The position numbers and the translations under genes were made by a program. Under the pieces are notes generated by a model, which was not told where the DNA came from, made no database searches, and saw nothing but the letters and a program-made list of their open reading frames with translations. Positions 55,781 to 63,672 of a stretch of DNA of 64,000 nucleotides are shown piece by piece (within the stretch, counting starts at the first letter, position 1; each line of letters opens with the position of its first letter). Source of the stretch: Psychrobacter arenosus (lineage in GTDB: Bacteria > Pseudomonadota > Gammaproteobacteria > Pseudomonadales > Moraxellaceae); assembly GCF_904848165.1 (NCBI RefSeq), contig NZ_LR884459.1:1922001-1986000 (forward strand), written 5' to 3'.

Positions 55781-56022
55781 GATGCTTCCTTGCAGTAAAA
55801 TGCTCGATAAAAACAGGTAAAAAGGTTTGAGACCGCGCTATAAAATAGCATCTTTTTTACGGGTAAAAGTAATAATTTATAACGGCCCAGTTTTCTTACG
55901 CTGTGCCAATGGCGGTAGGCTGCATAGCTGAGCTATGTATACTATCCTATTAATTTTTAAAAGGTTGTTATTAAACTAGCAACCGATTTAGCACCCCTTT
56001 ATTCATGAGGTTTTCGCTCACC

Positions 56023-56259
56023 ATGCGTATTCATGCTCGATATTATCGTTTAATTTTTACCGGCTTAATGGCGCTGCTGATGTCTCTTATCATCTCGACC
56101 GTATTACTCCTTATCAAGGTGGGTTGGAGCGATCATTTCTTTAATGATTTATTGAATTCTTGGAGTTTGGCCTTTGTCGTCGCTTGGCCGTGTGCTTATG
56201 TTTGCGCGTATTTGATTCAAGTGCATTTGCTCACTCGTATTGAATTCCATCAAGATTAG
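56023..56259 (+). CDS. DUF2798 family small membrane protein
   Basis: A 78-residue protein with two membrane segments ('LIFTGLMALLMSLIISTVLL' and 'WSLAFVVAWPCAYVCAYLI'). It matches the DUF2798 pattern, including 'FFNDLLNSWSLAFVVAWP'. The ATG at 56023 is chosen because GAGG precedes it; an ATG at 56005 has no ribosome-binding site. Function unknown. Confidence 0.78.
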   Translation: MRIHARYYRLIFTGLMALLMSLIISTVLLLIKVGWSDHFFNDLLNSWSLAFVVAWPCAYVCAYLIQVHLLTRIEFHQD

Positions 56260-56340
56260 TTGGCTAATCTGTCGGTTATAAGCAGTCAGTCACCTTATGG
56301 ATTAGCCTAGGGGTATTGATTAGCTAAAATTTACGCTATC

Positions 56341-56370
56341 TTTACTTATACCTTGAAATTCTTTATACTT
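56341..56370 (+). promoter_or_regulatory. candidate yhhQ promoter
   Basis: TTTACT (56341-56346) and TATACT (56364-56369) are spaced by 17 bases, which fits a sigma-70 -35/-10 pair. Transcription would start near 56376, just before the riboswitch. Confidence 0.55.
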
Positions 56371-56378
56371 TCGCCCCC

Positions 56379-56412
56379 TCAGGTTCCCTCAACCCTGATT
56401 TAAAAAAAGGAC
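56379..56412 (+). promoter_or_regulatory. probable preQ1-I riboswitch upstream of yhhQ
   Basis: P1 pairs TCAGG (56379-56383) with CCTGA (56394-56398). The loop begins with TTCC and ends with CAAC, and an A-rich tail (56402-56408) leads to AGG (56408-56410). CCT in the loop (56387-56389) can pair with that AGG, closing the pseudoknot. The GGTTC...ACCC...AAAAA pattern is that of preQ1-I. The pseudoknot would hide the ribosome-binding site AAGGA, so it should act on translation. The next gene is a 7-deazaguanine transporter. Confidence 0.8.
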
Positions 56413-56418
56413 TCTTCT

Positions 56419-57102
56419 ATGAGCACCCGTTCGTCCCACACTGCCGCTACTGCTGCACTCTCGACCTCCTCTCTCCCGCCCATACGCTATAGCCGTGCTC
56501 TATTTTGGCTCGCAGGCTTACACATTTTTATCATAGCCATCAGTAATTATCTGGTGCAGTTGCCTGTGGAGCTGTTTGGCTTTATCACCACTTGGGGCGC
56601 GATTACTTTTCCCTTTATTTTTCTAATTACCGATTTAACCGTGCGGATCTTTGGTCAGCAATTGGCGAGAAGAATTATCTTTTTTGCGATGCTGCCGGCG
56701 TTGGCGATTTCGTATTATTTTTCGGTAGTTTTTGCCAATGGTCAATTTATAGGTCACGAGCATCTCCTCGATTTTAACCTGTTTGTCTTTCGCATCGTCT
56801 TGGCCAGCTTTAGCGCTTATGTCGTTGGGCAACTGTTAGATATCCAAGTTTTTAATAAACTACGCCAACTAAAAACCTGGTGGATTGCGCCGCTAGCTTC
56901 GACGTTCATTGGTAATTTAATAGACAGCCTGTGCTTTTTTGCCATTGCTTTCTACAAAAGCCCCGATCCCTTTATGGCGGCAAATTGGATAGAAATTGGC
57001 ACGATGGATTATGCGTTTAAGATGGTGATGGGCGTGTTAATCTTTTTACCGCTATACGGGGTAATTTTGAGTAAGCTGCAAAAGATGTTGGCGGGGAAAT
57101 AA
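56419..57102 (+). CDS. yhhQ: YhhQ, 7-deazaguanine (queuosine precursor) transporter
   Basis: A 227-residue membrane protein of the VUT/YhhQ family, which imports preQ0 or preQ1, precursors of the tRNA base queuosine. 'ISNYLVQLPVELFGFITTWG' and 'AITFPFIFLITDLTVRIFGQ' are the hallmark. 'ARRIIFFAMLPAL', 'FNKLRQLKTWWIAPLAST' and 'AFKMVMGVLIFLPLYGV' match E. coli YhhQ closely. A Ser/Thr/Ala-rich N-terminus of about 20 residues is extra. A preQ1 riboswitch in its leader supports the function. Confidence 0.95.
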   Translation: MSTRSSHTAATAALSTSSLPPIRYSRALFWLAGLHIFIIAISNYLVQLPVELFGFITTWGAITFPFIFLITDLTVRIFGQQLARRIIFFAMLPALAISYYFSVVFANGQFIGHEHLLDFNLFVFRIVLASFSAYVVGQLLDIQVFNKLRQLKTWWIAPLASTFIGNLIDSLCFFAIAFYKSPDPFMAANWIEIGTMDYAFKMVMGVLIFLPLYGVILSKLQKMLAGK

Positions 57103-57445
57103 GTTAGGTAGGCTAAGTTAGCTTAGTGAGTGGCATAAAATAGCCTTAGCTTGGGGTAACGTAGGTAAATCCGCGAGATAATAAATTCTAGTTCGGGGCA
57201 ATCAGTCCTATTGCCATCAACGGGATATACCTCCTAAACCCCTCTTTTAAAATCGCGACTTTGATTATTTACAGATGCCAATTAAGTTTGCTCCCTTCCT
57301 TTTTTAAAGGATGAGCAAGGATAAGCAAGTGTCCAGTGGACACTTGCCCGAAGCGCAAGACGTAGAGCTATGCTCGGAGTACTGGGGATGGATTCATAGT
57401 TTCCCTTATTTTAGCTTTGCTACATCACTGTTTAAATAGGCTAGG
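57103..57445. other. intergenic region with repeats, yhhQ to the racemase
   Basis: 343 bases between two convergent genes. It holds C-rich and G-rich strings, a perfect 10-base hairpin (57325-57347) and the shared GAGCTATGCTCG block near 57366. No gene is seen. Confidence 0.55.
57325..57385. repeat. hairpin and shared intergenic repeat
   Basis: GCAAGTGTCC (57325-57334) and GGACACTTGC (57338-57347) form a perfect stem with a 3-base loop. A block containing CGCAAGA and GAGCTATGCTCG follows. The same block is at about 8445-8475, so the two are members of one dispersed repeat family. Confidence 0.6.
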
Positions 57446-58174
57446 CTACAGGCTTTGATTATTAGCTCGCAATAAAAACTCAACTGCTGCCTCAGCATGA
57501 ATCTGAGTGGTATCAAATACGGGAATCGGACTATCGGCTTGCTTAATGAGTAAGCCAATTTCTGTACAGCCTAAGATGACCCCTTCTGCGCCCTGCTCGG
57601 CTAATTGCGCAATAATTTCAATATAACGTTGGCGAGACTTTTCAGTAAACTGGCCTTGGCACAGTTCCTTATAGATGATGCGGTGTACCTCATTACGTTC
57701 TGACTCTTCGGGAACCATTACCGTCAACCCTGCCTCAACCAAACGCTGCCTATAAAAATCTTGAGTCATAGTAAAGTTAGTTCCGAGCAAAGCAATTTTG
57801 CTTAATCCTGCTGCTTTAATCGCTGCTGCGGTGGCATCGGCAATATGAATTAGAGGCAATCTCGTTGCCGCTTGTACCTCGTCTGCGACCTTATGCATGG
57901 TATTGGTAGCAATTAATATTCCTTGCGCGCCTGCCGCCTTTAAGCGTAAGCCACTATCGATTAATAATGCTGCCATTGCCGGCCAATCATCCTCCGCTTG
58001 CAGGTCAGCAACCTGTGCAAAGTCGAGACTGTGCAGCAAAATATCAGCCGAATGTAGCCCGCCCAATTCTCGTTTTACTCCCTGATTGATCAGTTGATAG
58101 TACGTCTGCGTACTCTCCCAACTCATGCCACCGATGATGCCTATCGTGCATTGGCTATGCAAAACCTTACTCAT
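57446..58174 (-). CDS. ygeA: YgeA-like amino acid racemase (Asp/Glu/hydantoin racemase superfamily)
   Basis: A 242-residue racemase. 'GIIGGMSWESTQTYYQLINQ' and 'GGLHSADILLHSLDF' are typical. The two catalytic positions are T90 ('ATNTMHKVAD') and C203 ('LGCTEIGLL'). The threonine in place of the first cysteine is also seen in E. coli YgeA, a broad-specificity racemase that prefers homoserine. The fold continues with 'HIADATAAAIKAAGL' and 'VFDTTQIHAEAAVEF'. It lies with eamA- and phzF-like genes, 45 bases apart from the former. Confidence 0.9.
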   Translation of the reverse strand: MSKVLHSQCTIGIIGGMSWESTQTYYQLINQGVKRELGGLHSADILLHSLDFAQVADLQAEDDWPAMAALLIDSGLRLKAAGAQGILIATNTMHKVADEVQAATRLPLIHIADATAAAIKAAGLSKIALLGTNFTMTQDFYRQRLVEAGLTVMVPEESERNEVHRIIYKELCQGQFTEKSRQRYIEIIAQLAEQGAEGVILGCTEIGLLIKQADSPIPVFDTTQIHAEAAVEFLLRANNQSL

Positions 58175-58219
58175 AGTCTTTCCTTATTATTATTAAATTC
58201 AAACGAAAGTTTAAGTCTA

Positions 58220-59191
58220 TTAATTGAACGTAGCGTTGGCCTTACGCGCAAAATGGCTGCGTTTTAAATTCGCCAATACTAACCCCGATAGAATCAATCC
58301 CATCGCCAGAAGCTTCCACCACGTGACCACTTCTCCCGTTAATAATACGGACGTTGCCATACCAAATACGGGCACCAGTAATGCAAATGGCACAACTTTA
58401 GACGCAGTATTTTCACTGAGTAAAAAAGCCCACAGTCCAAAGCCAATCAGAGTAGACATATAAACAATAAAGCCCAGCGACAGCCACGATTTCATGGATG
58501 CTTGGGTAAAGGTGGCGACTTGCCAAGCCGCAGTCTCAAAGATTAAGGAGGTAATGGTCAAAATCACGCAGGCGATTAAACCGCCCCACACTACCAATGA
58601 CAGTGCTGATAACGGCGCTGACAGGGCAGTCGCTCTAGGAGACTGCAAGGAAGTGGCATTGACGCTATGGCTAGGTGTTGCATTCGCAGCTGCAGCTTGT
58701 TTGGAGATTTGTTTGGAAGCAATGTTGCCAAAGCTCCATCCCGTAGCCGCAATCAAAATACAGATAAACCCAAGTAACGGCATGTCTCCGCCCAAGTTAG
58801 CGGCAATCACTGCCAGTCCTAAGACGCCAATGACCATACCGACCATCTGCATGCGGTTCACGGACTCACCGAGCATAAAATAAGCAAGCAGAACGGTGAT
58901 AAAAATCTGCAATTGCAACAGTAAGGCGGTCAAGCCAGCTGAAGCGCCAAGGTGCATGGCAGTGAAAACAAAGGCGTATTGCAGCACAAACGTACCTACC
59001 GCATAGGTCAATAAAGTACGGTTAAACTTGGGTGGCTTAATAAATAATACCAGTGGAATAGCAGTAAAAAAGAAGCGCATGGCACTGAGCATCAACGGCG
59101 GAAAGCTCTCAAGACTCCAGGCAATAAAAGTGAAGTTAATGCCCCAAATCAGCGTCACGATGATGGCTAGTAATAGGTGTATTGGGCTCAT
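58220..59191 (-). CDS. EamA/DMT-superfamily exporter
   Basis: A 323-residue membrane protein with about ten hydrophobic segments in two EamA repeats. 'LIWGINFTFIAWSLESFPPL' opens it, close to the O-acetylserine/cysteine exporter EamA (YdeD). A short polar insert rich in Ser, Ala and Thr (residues about 170-195) divides the halves. Export of an amino acid or derivative is likely, but the substrate is not known. It is the middle gene of a racemase-exporter-PhzF unit. Confidence 0.85.
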   Translation of the reverse strand: MSPIHLLLAIIVTLIWGINFTFIAWSLESFPPLMLSAMRFFFTAIPLVLFIKPPKFNRTLLTYAVGTFVLQYAFVFTAMHLGASAGLTALLLQLQIFITVLLAYFMLGESVNRMQMVGMVIGVLGLAVIAANLGGDMPLLGFICILIAATGWSFGNIASKQISKQAAAANATPSHSVNATSLQSPRATALSAPLSALSLVVWGGLIACVILTITSLIFETAAWQVATFTQASMKSWLSLGFIVYMSTLIGFGLWAFLLSENTASKVVPFALLVPVFGMATSVLLTGEVVTWWKLLAMGLILSGLVLANLKRSHFARKANATFN

Positions 59192-59251
59192 TTGCTGTCC
59201 TTAAAGACATTGATAGGGTGTCCCGCTTTAAGCGTCGCTTTAGCACTGATT

Positions 59252-60061
59252 TTAGACAATGATAGTCCCCGAAAGATAAGGCATGGCATTGCCCGCCACC
59301 AACACCCTATCTTCTACTACGTGACAGTCAATCTCACCGCCTCTGCTAGAAGCTTGGTAAGCAGACAATTCATTTTTGCCTAGACGCTCAGCCCAAAGCG
59401 GAGCGAGTCCTGTATAGGCTGAGCCGGTAACAGGGTCTTCATCGCCACCATTAGCTGGCCAAAAATACCTTGAGATAAAATCATACTGACTCAAATTGCC
59501 TACTGAAGGGGCAGCGCAAGTCACCACCACATCTAGCGGTGCCAATTGCTTTAATAGGTCATTATCACGACAGACGCCCATCACCTGCACGAGCGACTCA
59601 TAGACGACAAAATAGGCTTGGCGATTGCGATACACCTCAACGGGTGCAATGGACAGCCCCTTGATTAAGGCTTCAGGAATACTAGTTACTGGTTCTAGTA
59701 TCTGCTTAGGAAAGTCCATTTGTATCTTGCCAGAGGCTAATTTATCTACGACGAACTCCCCTACGGCCTCGGCATAAAAACTGAGCTGCGTTAGATTCGA
59801 ATGATGATTAAACAATACGAACGCTGAGGCCAGGGTGGCATGACCGCAAAAGTCAATTTCGCAAAGTGGTGAAAACCAGCGAATATGATACTGAGCCGCT
59901 GCCGTTTCTAGCAAAAAAGCGGTCTCTGATAAATTGTTTTGCATGGCAATGGCTTGCATGACCGCACTATCTAACCATTCCTCTAAGACAATGACGGCAG
60001 CAGGATTGCCCTTAAAAGCTGTGCTTGTGAAAATATTGATTATGCTGATGTCTAATGGCAT
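59252..60061 (-). CDS. PhzF-family isomerase
   Basis: A 269-residue protein of the PhzF/DapF-like fold. 'IINIFTSTAFKGNPAAVIVL' and 'QNNLSETAFLL' (catalytic Glu at residue 46) are the family mark. 'ICEIDFCGHATLASAFVLF'-like 'CEIDFCGHATLASAFVLF' and 'GDEDPVTGSAYTGLAPLW' complete it. PhzF in phenazine synthesis isomerises a diene acid; in other bacteria the substrate is not known. The ATG at 60061 has AAGGAT; an upstream ATG at 60082 has none. Confidence 0.9.
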   Translation of the reverse strand: MPLDISIINIFTSTAFKGNPAAVIVLEEWLDSAVMQAIAMQNNLSETAFLLETAAAQYHIRWFSPLCEIDFCGHATLASAFVLFNHHSNLTQLSFYAEAVGEFVVDKLASGKIQMDFPKQILEPVTSIPEALIKGLSIAPVEVYRNRQAYFVVYESLVQVMGVCRDNDLLKQLAPLDVVVTCAAPSVGNLSQYDFISRYFWPANGGDEDPVTGSAYTGLAPLWAERLGKNELSAYQASSRGGEIDCHVVEDRVLVAGNAMPYLSGTIIV

Positions 60062-60437
60062 TGCTAGATCCTTATTATTCATTTTTATTACTTTTTACTG
60101 GTATATGTTTCTCTCTTTAAAGTGCTTGCAACACTAGCTCTAGCGGTTGCCCTTATAGCGTGTTTTAACTTAAAAAATACTCTAAGCGCTGACTACGACT
60201 ATAGCGCTTACGACCATGACAGTACCGATACAATCAAATCGTTAATCACCAAACTGTATTGGGTAAAAAACAGTACGATTAGCAAAAATCATCGATTGCC
60301 AAAACCCTTTTAATCCCACATGCTATAGCACTCAAAACAGGTAGTGTTCATTAATAACTTTGAAGCACATTCCATAATAGGTAAATCAATCATTGGCAAT
60401 TTTTCCACCCAGAAAAACACAAGGTGATACCCACGCC
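60062..60437. promoter_or_regulatory. divergent control region of the phzF and mocR genes
   Basis: 376 bases between divergent genes. Candidate operators are TAAGCGCT (60183-60190) with AGCGCTTA (60203-60210), and ATTGCCAA (60295-60302) with TTGGCAAT (60393-60400). Both are inverted repeats. No real gene; a 63-codon frame at 60122 lacks support. Confidence 0.45.
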
Positions 60438-61880
60438 ATGACCTCCAAAACCCAGCTCGTCAAACGTCACATTACTGATAAAATCCACTGGCAAGTCTAT
60501 CACCCAGGTGAGCGTATCCCTTCAGTGCGAGGGCTAGCTAGTCAGCTTGAGGTATCCCCCTACACGGTCAGCCAAGCTTATGATGAACTGGTCGCGCAAG
60601 GGGTGATTTATGCCAAAGTTGGGGCGGGGTATTTTGTCAGCCTACCGCAAGCAGTAAGTCAGGCGGTAGCAATGCCAAACTTGGGTGACAATGTGCTCGA
60701 TACCAGCTGGCTGCTCAGTCACTTATTTAACGACGTGCCAAAGCAGCGTGCCTCGGGTAGCGGACTGCTGCCCAAAGATTGGCTGATGCCTGAAGCCAGC
60801 CTGCGCTTAGCCAGTAAAAAGGCGACCAAATCGTTAGATTATGTCTATGGGTATGGGCAGCTACAAGGTTACCAAGGACTTCGCGAGCAGTTTGCGCGGC
60901 AGTTGGCGGATATTAATATCCATGCTCATGCTAGTAGCATGCTCACCACCGCTGGCGTATCGGCTGGTATTGAGATGATAGTGCGGGCGCTATGTCAGGT
61001 AGGCGATAGCGTGCTGATTGATGACCCATCATGGTTTTGGATTATTGGTTGTTTGCAGAATCTGGGCATGAACGTGGTTGGGGTCAAGCGCACGCCTGAA
61101 GGGGTGGATTTAGCACAGCTTGAGCAGTTATTAGAGGCTTATCATCCTAAGCTATATATCACCAATAGCGTGCTGCATAATCCCACCTCATATAGCCTTA
61201 CCCCGCCCAATGCGGTCGCTGTGCTTAGCCTAATGCAAAAACATGATTGTTATGTTGTAGAAGACGACATCTACCGCGACTTTTATGACGCCAGTAGCAA
61301 TCGTCAGTTGCTGCGCTATGCCACGTTGTGCGGTTTTGGGAGCTACAATAGCCAAGCCAATCAGCGGGTGTTTTATCTTGGTGGTGTGTCTAAAATACTG
61401 GGGGGTAATTGGCGAGTGGGAATCCTATGCTGTCCAGAAAAGCACCTGGAGGCGGTGCTGCGGCAAAAAATGCTAATCAATATGACGTGTCCTGAAATCA
61501 CTGAGCGTATCATTTGCCACGTTTGGCAAGACCCTGCTTATGCTAAGCATATTAGTAGCCTACAGCAACGCATTGCTAAAGCCCACCATCGGCTAATTAA
61601 GCAGCTAGAAATTATGGGTTTAGCCCCGCACCCTCAGTGCCAGCCCAGCTTGTTTATATGGGTCGATGTGGAAGTGAATACGGCTGAGTTAGCCTTAGCA
61701 GCTCATCAAGACGGCTGGTTGGTTGCCCCCAGTCACTTGTTTAGCCCAACGGGCACACATGGCACGCATATTCGCTTGAATGTGCCGACGACTTCGAGTG
61801 AGTTTTTGGGGTGGTTGGGGACTTATTTAAAAAAACATGCACAGCAAACTAATAAAAGTGTGCTCATTAAGGAAAAATAA
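60438..61880 (+). CDS. MocR-family regulator (GntR domain plus aminotransferase-like domain)
   Basis: A 480-residue protein. The N-terminal winged helix has 'ERIPSVRGLASQLEVSPYTV' (in part) and 'YDELVAQGVIYAKVGAGYFV', as in GntR. The large domain is a fold-type I aminotransferase with 'YGYGQLQGYQGLREQFARQL' (in part), 'VEDDIYRDFYD' and the PLP-lysine region 'FYLGGVSKILGGNWRVG'. MocR proteins sense PLP or an amino compound and control a neighbouring gene. It is divergent from the phzF-eamA-racemase unit, which it probably regulates. ATG with AAGGTGA upstream. Confidence 0.92.
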   Translation: MTSKTQLVKRHITDKIHWQVYHPGERIPSVRGLASQLEVSPYTVSQAYDELVAQGVIYAKVGAGYFVSLPQAVSQAVAMPNLGDNVLDTSWLLSHLFNDVPKQRASGSGLLPKDWLMPEASLRLASKKATKSLDYVYGYGQLQGYQGLREQFARQLADINIHAHASSMLTTAGVSAGIEMIVRALCQVGDSVLIDDPSWFWIIGCLQNLGMNVVGVKRTPEGVDLAQLEQLLEAYHPKLYITNSVLHNPTSYSLTPPNAVAVLSLMQKHDCYVVEDDIYRDFYDASSNRQLLRYATLCGFGSYNSQANQRVFYLGGVSKILGGNWRVGILCCPEKHLEAVLRQKMLINMTCPEITERIICHVWQDPAYAKHISSLQQRIAKAHHRLIKQLEIMGLAPHPQCQPSLFIWVDVEVNTAELALAAHQDGWLVAPSHLFSPTGTHGTHIRLNVPTTSSEFLGWLGTYLKKHAQQTNKSVLIKEK

Positions 61881-62011
61881 GCTGGAATCAGCACAGAGAA
61901 ACATACTATTAATCAGCAATTATTTGACTTACCTTCGCAAGCTTATCAGGCAGGTGATAAGGTTTAATAACCATCCTGTTAAAGGATTGAACGGTTATAC
62001 CTTAATCACCA

Positions 62012-63193
62012 TCACTCAAACTTAACCGTCGCCCCCTCTTCAATAGTGCCATATAACCCTAAGACATCCCAGTTGGTTAGGCGCACACACCCTGACGATT
62101 TTTGCTGGCTGATTTTCTCTGGGTTGGGCGAGCCATGAATCCCAAAACTGGGCTTGTTAATGCCTATCCAAACCCGTCCTACTGGATTATTCGGACCGGG
62201 CGGTAACATGGTCTCCTTATTGCTGAAGTCCTTATTATATGTGGGATTTATAATCCGACTTGTGACCTTGTACTCGCCCTCCGGCGAAGGGCGATAGTTA
62301 CTGCCCATGGTGGTGGGATAGCTGGCGACCAGTTGCTCGTCTTTGTCATAAGCTAGCAGTAGGTTTTTCTCTTTATTGGCCACCACATGCGCCACAGGGG
62401 TCATATTCGGTCGATAAGGGTTATAAACCAGGATTTTATTGCCTGCTTCAAGCGGCGTGTCCGGATTCAGCCGAGTTAATAACCCTTGGCTCATGTGAAA
62501 CTTCTCGGCGACAGCCTCTGTAACACTCTCATACTGCTGACCTTTGGGTTGATAAGGAATTGTCACATCATCTTTGGTCAACTGGTAATTCACCAATACC
62601 GGCTGGCTATGGAGATCATAATCCGCGGTCAGCGCCTCCCAAGTTTGGCTGTCCATCACCCCGGTAGGCTCCAAGCCCTGTTTTTCTTGAAAAACTTGCA
62701 TTGCCTTGGCTACGTTTCGACCCAAACTGCCATCTACTGCACCCACGCTGTGATGGTGGTAATTTAATAATGCTTGGATTTTAATCGCCAGCGCTGCGTC
62801 GACCGGCTCGCCTGCTAACCACACTGCATTATTGGCAGCAGCAGCAATCTCTGGCAACTCATCCACCTCGTAGGCCACTTCCGGCAAGGCATAAGCCAAC
62901 CTAGTCTCTGGGGTAGATTCTTTTTGAGTCTCCTCGCTATTATCATCCAGATCAACGCTATCGTTTACGAGCTCATGACTGTCATCGGTATCTAAAGTAC
63001 CTACTGAGAAGCTATCTGCTGAGTCCGATGCTGCCATCTCTTCCGCCCCCTGCTCTACAGTCGTTGTGTCTGCATACGCCGAAGACTGATCATTAGATTG
63101 CGAGCAGCCACTCGTCAGTAGCAGGCTTAATAGGCCACAGCCAAGGAGTGTTTTTAGGGAAGTCTGCGGATAGTATGAGAGCGAATATTGCAT
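62012..63193 (-). CDS. L,D-transpeptidase (YkuD), with peptidoglycan-binding and LysM-like parts
   Basis: A 393-residue envelope protein. A leader ends 'LLTSGC' (Cys 30), probably a lipoprotein. A long acidic stretch lies at 35-110. A PG_binding_1-like repeat, 'INYHHHSVGAVDGSLGRNV' in approximate form, is at about 145-195. A LysM-like part has 'VTEAVAEKFHMSQGLLTRLN'. The catalytic domain ends with H353 and C369 in 'GIHGSPNPEKISQQKSSG'/'CVRL', typical of YkuD transpeptidases. It cross-links peptidoglycan or attaches a lipoprotein. ATG at 63193 preferred to GTG at 63205. Confidence 0.9.
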   Translation of the reverse strand: MQYSLSYYPQTSLKTLLGCGLLSLLLTSGCSQSNDQSSAYADTTTVEQGAEEMAASDSADSFSVGTLDTDDSHELVNDSVDLDDNSEETQKESTPETRLAYALPEVAYEVDELPEIAAAANNAVWLAGEPVDAALAIKIQALLNYHHHSVGAVDGSLGRNVAKAMQVFQEKQGLEPTGVMDSQTWEALTADYDLHSQPVLVNYQLTKDDVTIPYQPKGQQYESVTEAVAEKFHMSQGLLTRLNPDTPLEAGNKILVYNPYRPNMTPVAHVVANKEKNLLLAYDKDEQLVASYPTTMGSNYRPSPEGEYKVTSRIINPTYNKDFSNKETMLPPGPNNPVGRVWIGINKPSFGIHGSPNPEKISQQKSSGCVRLTNWDVLGLYGTIEEGATVKFE

Positions 63194-63672
63194 AGATATA
63201 GACACTGCCGGTTACCTACTTAGGGGAGCGCTGCCAGCCTGATGCTGCAGTATGCTAAGAATAAAGAAAGGGTCAGGGTTAGCTGAGTTAAATAAGCTAC
63301 TTTTCAAAGTTTTACAGGTATTATTTAATCCATAGCTCAAAAATAAATGGGTATAAAAGTCATTAAAAATATGAATAAAAATTGCACAAAAGAAGAGTTT
63401 TTTACCTCTGTAAATATATAGTCTTTTTCATTATTTCTCTACCCATATTCAGCACTTAGGACAATATTGTGCGCTATACGCAAGCACAAAACGACCCTAC
63501 CTATTACACACTGGCCTATATCCCCAGAAAACCAGACCATAAAAAAACCAGCTAACATTCAAAAATGCAGCTGGTTCTTTAAATTTTCAATCGACTTTTA
63601 TTAGGCTTAGCGCAAGAGCTCTAAGCTAAACAAGGCTCTCAACTTAGCTAAAATCACCTAACCGTCACTGTT
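63194..63672. other. intergenic region, transpeptidase to symporter
   Basis: 479 bases on a stretch where both genes read on the minus strand. It holds the symporter terminator at 63541-63581. The part at 63300-63440 is AT-rich and may carry the transpeptidase promoter. Confidence 0.55.
63541..63581 (-). terminator. rho-independent terminator of the symporter gene
   Basis: AACCAGCT and AGCTGGTT pair around a loop of about 15 bases. On the minus strand a T run follows (the A run at 63541-63547). Confidence 0.8.

Noticed and set aside
60122..60313. 63-codon frame with a hydrophobic start in the mocR-phzF gap
   Set aside because: It begins with GTG, lacks a ribosome-binding site and overlaps candidate operators. 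Chance is more likely.
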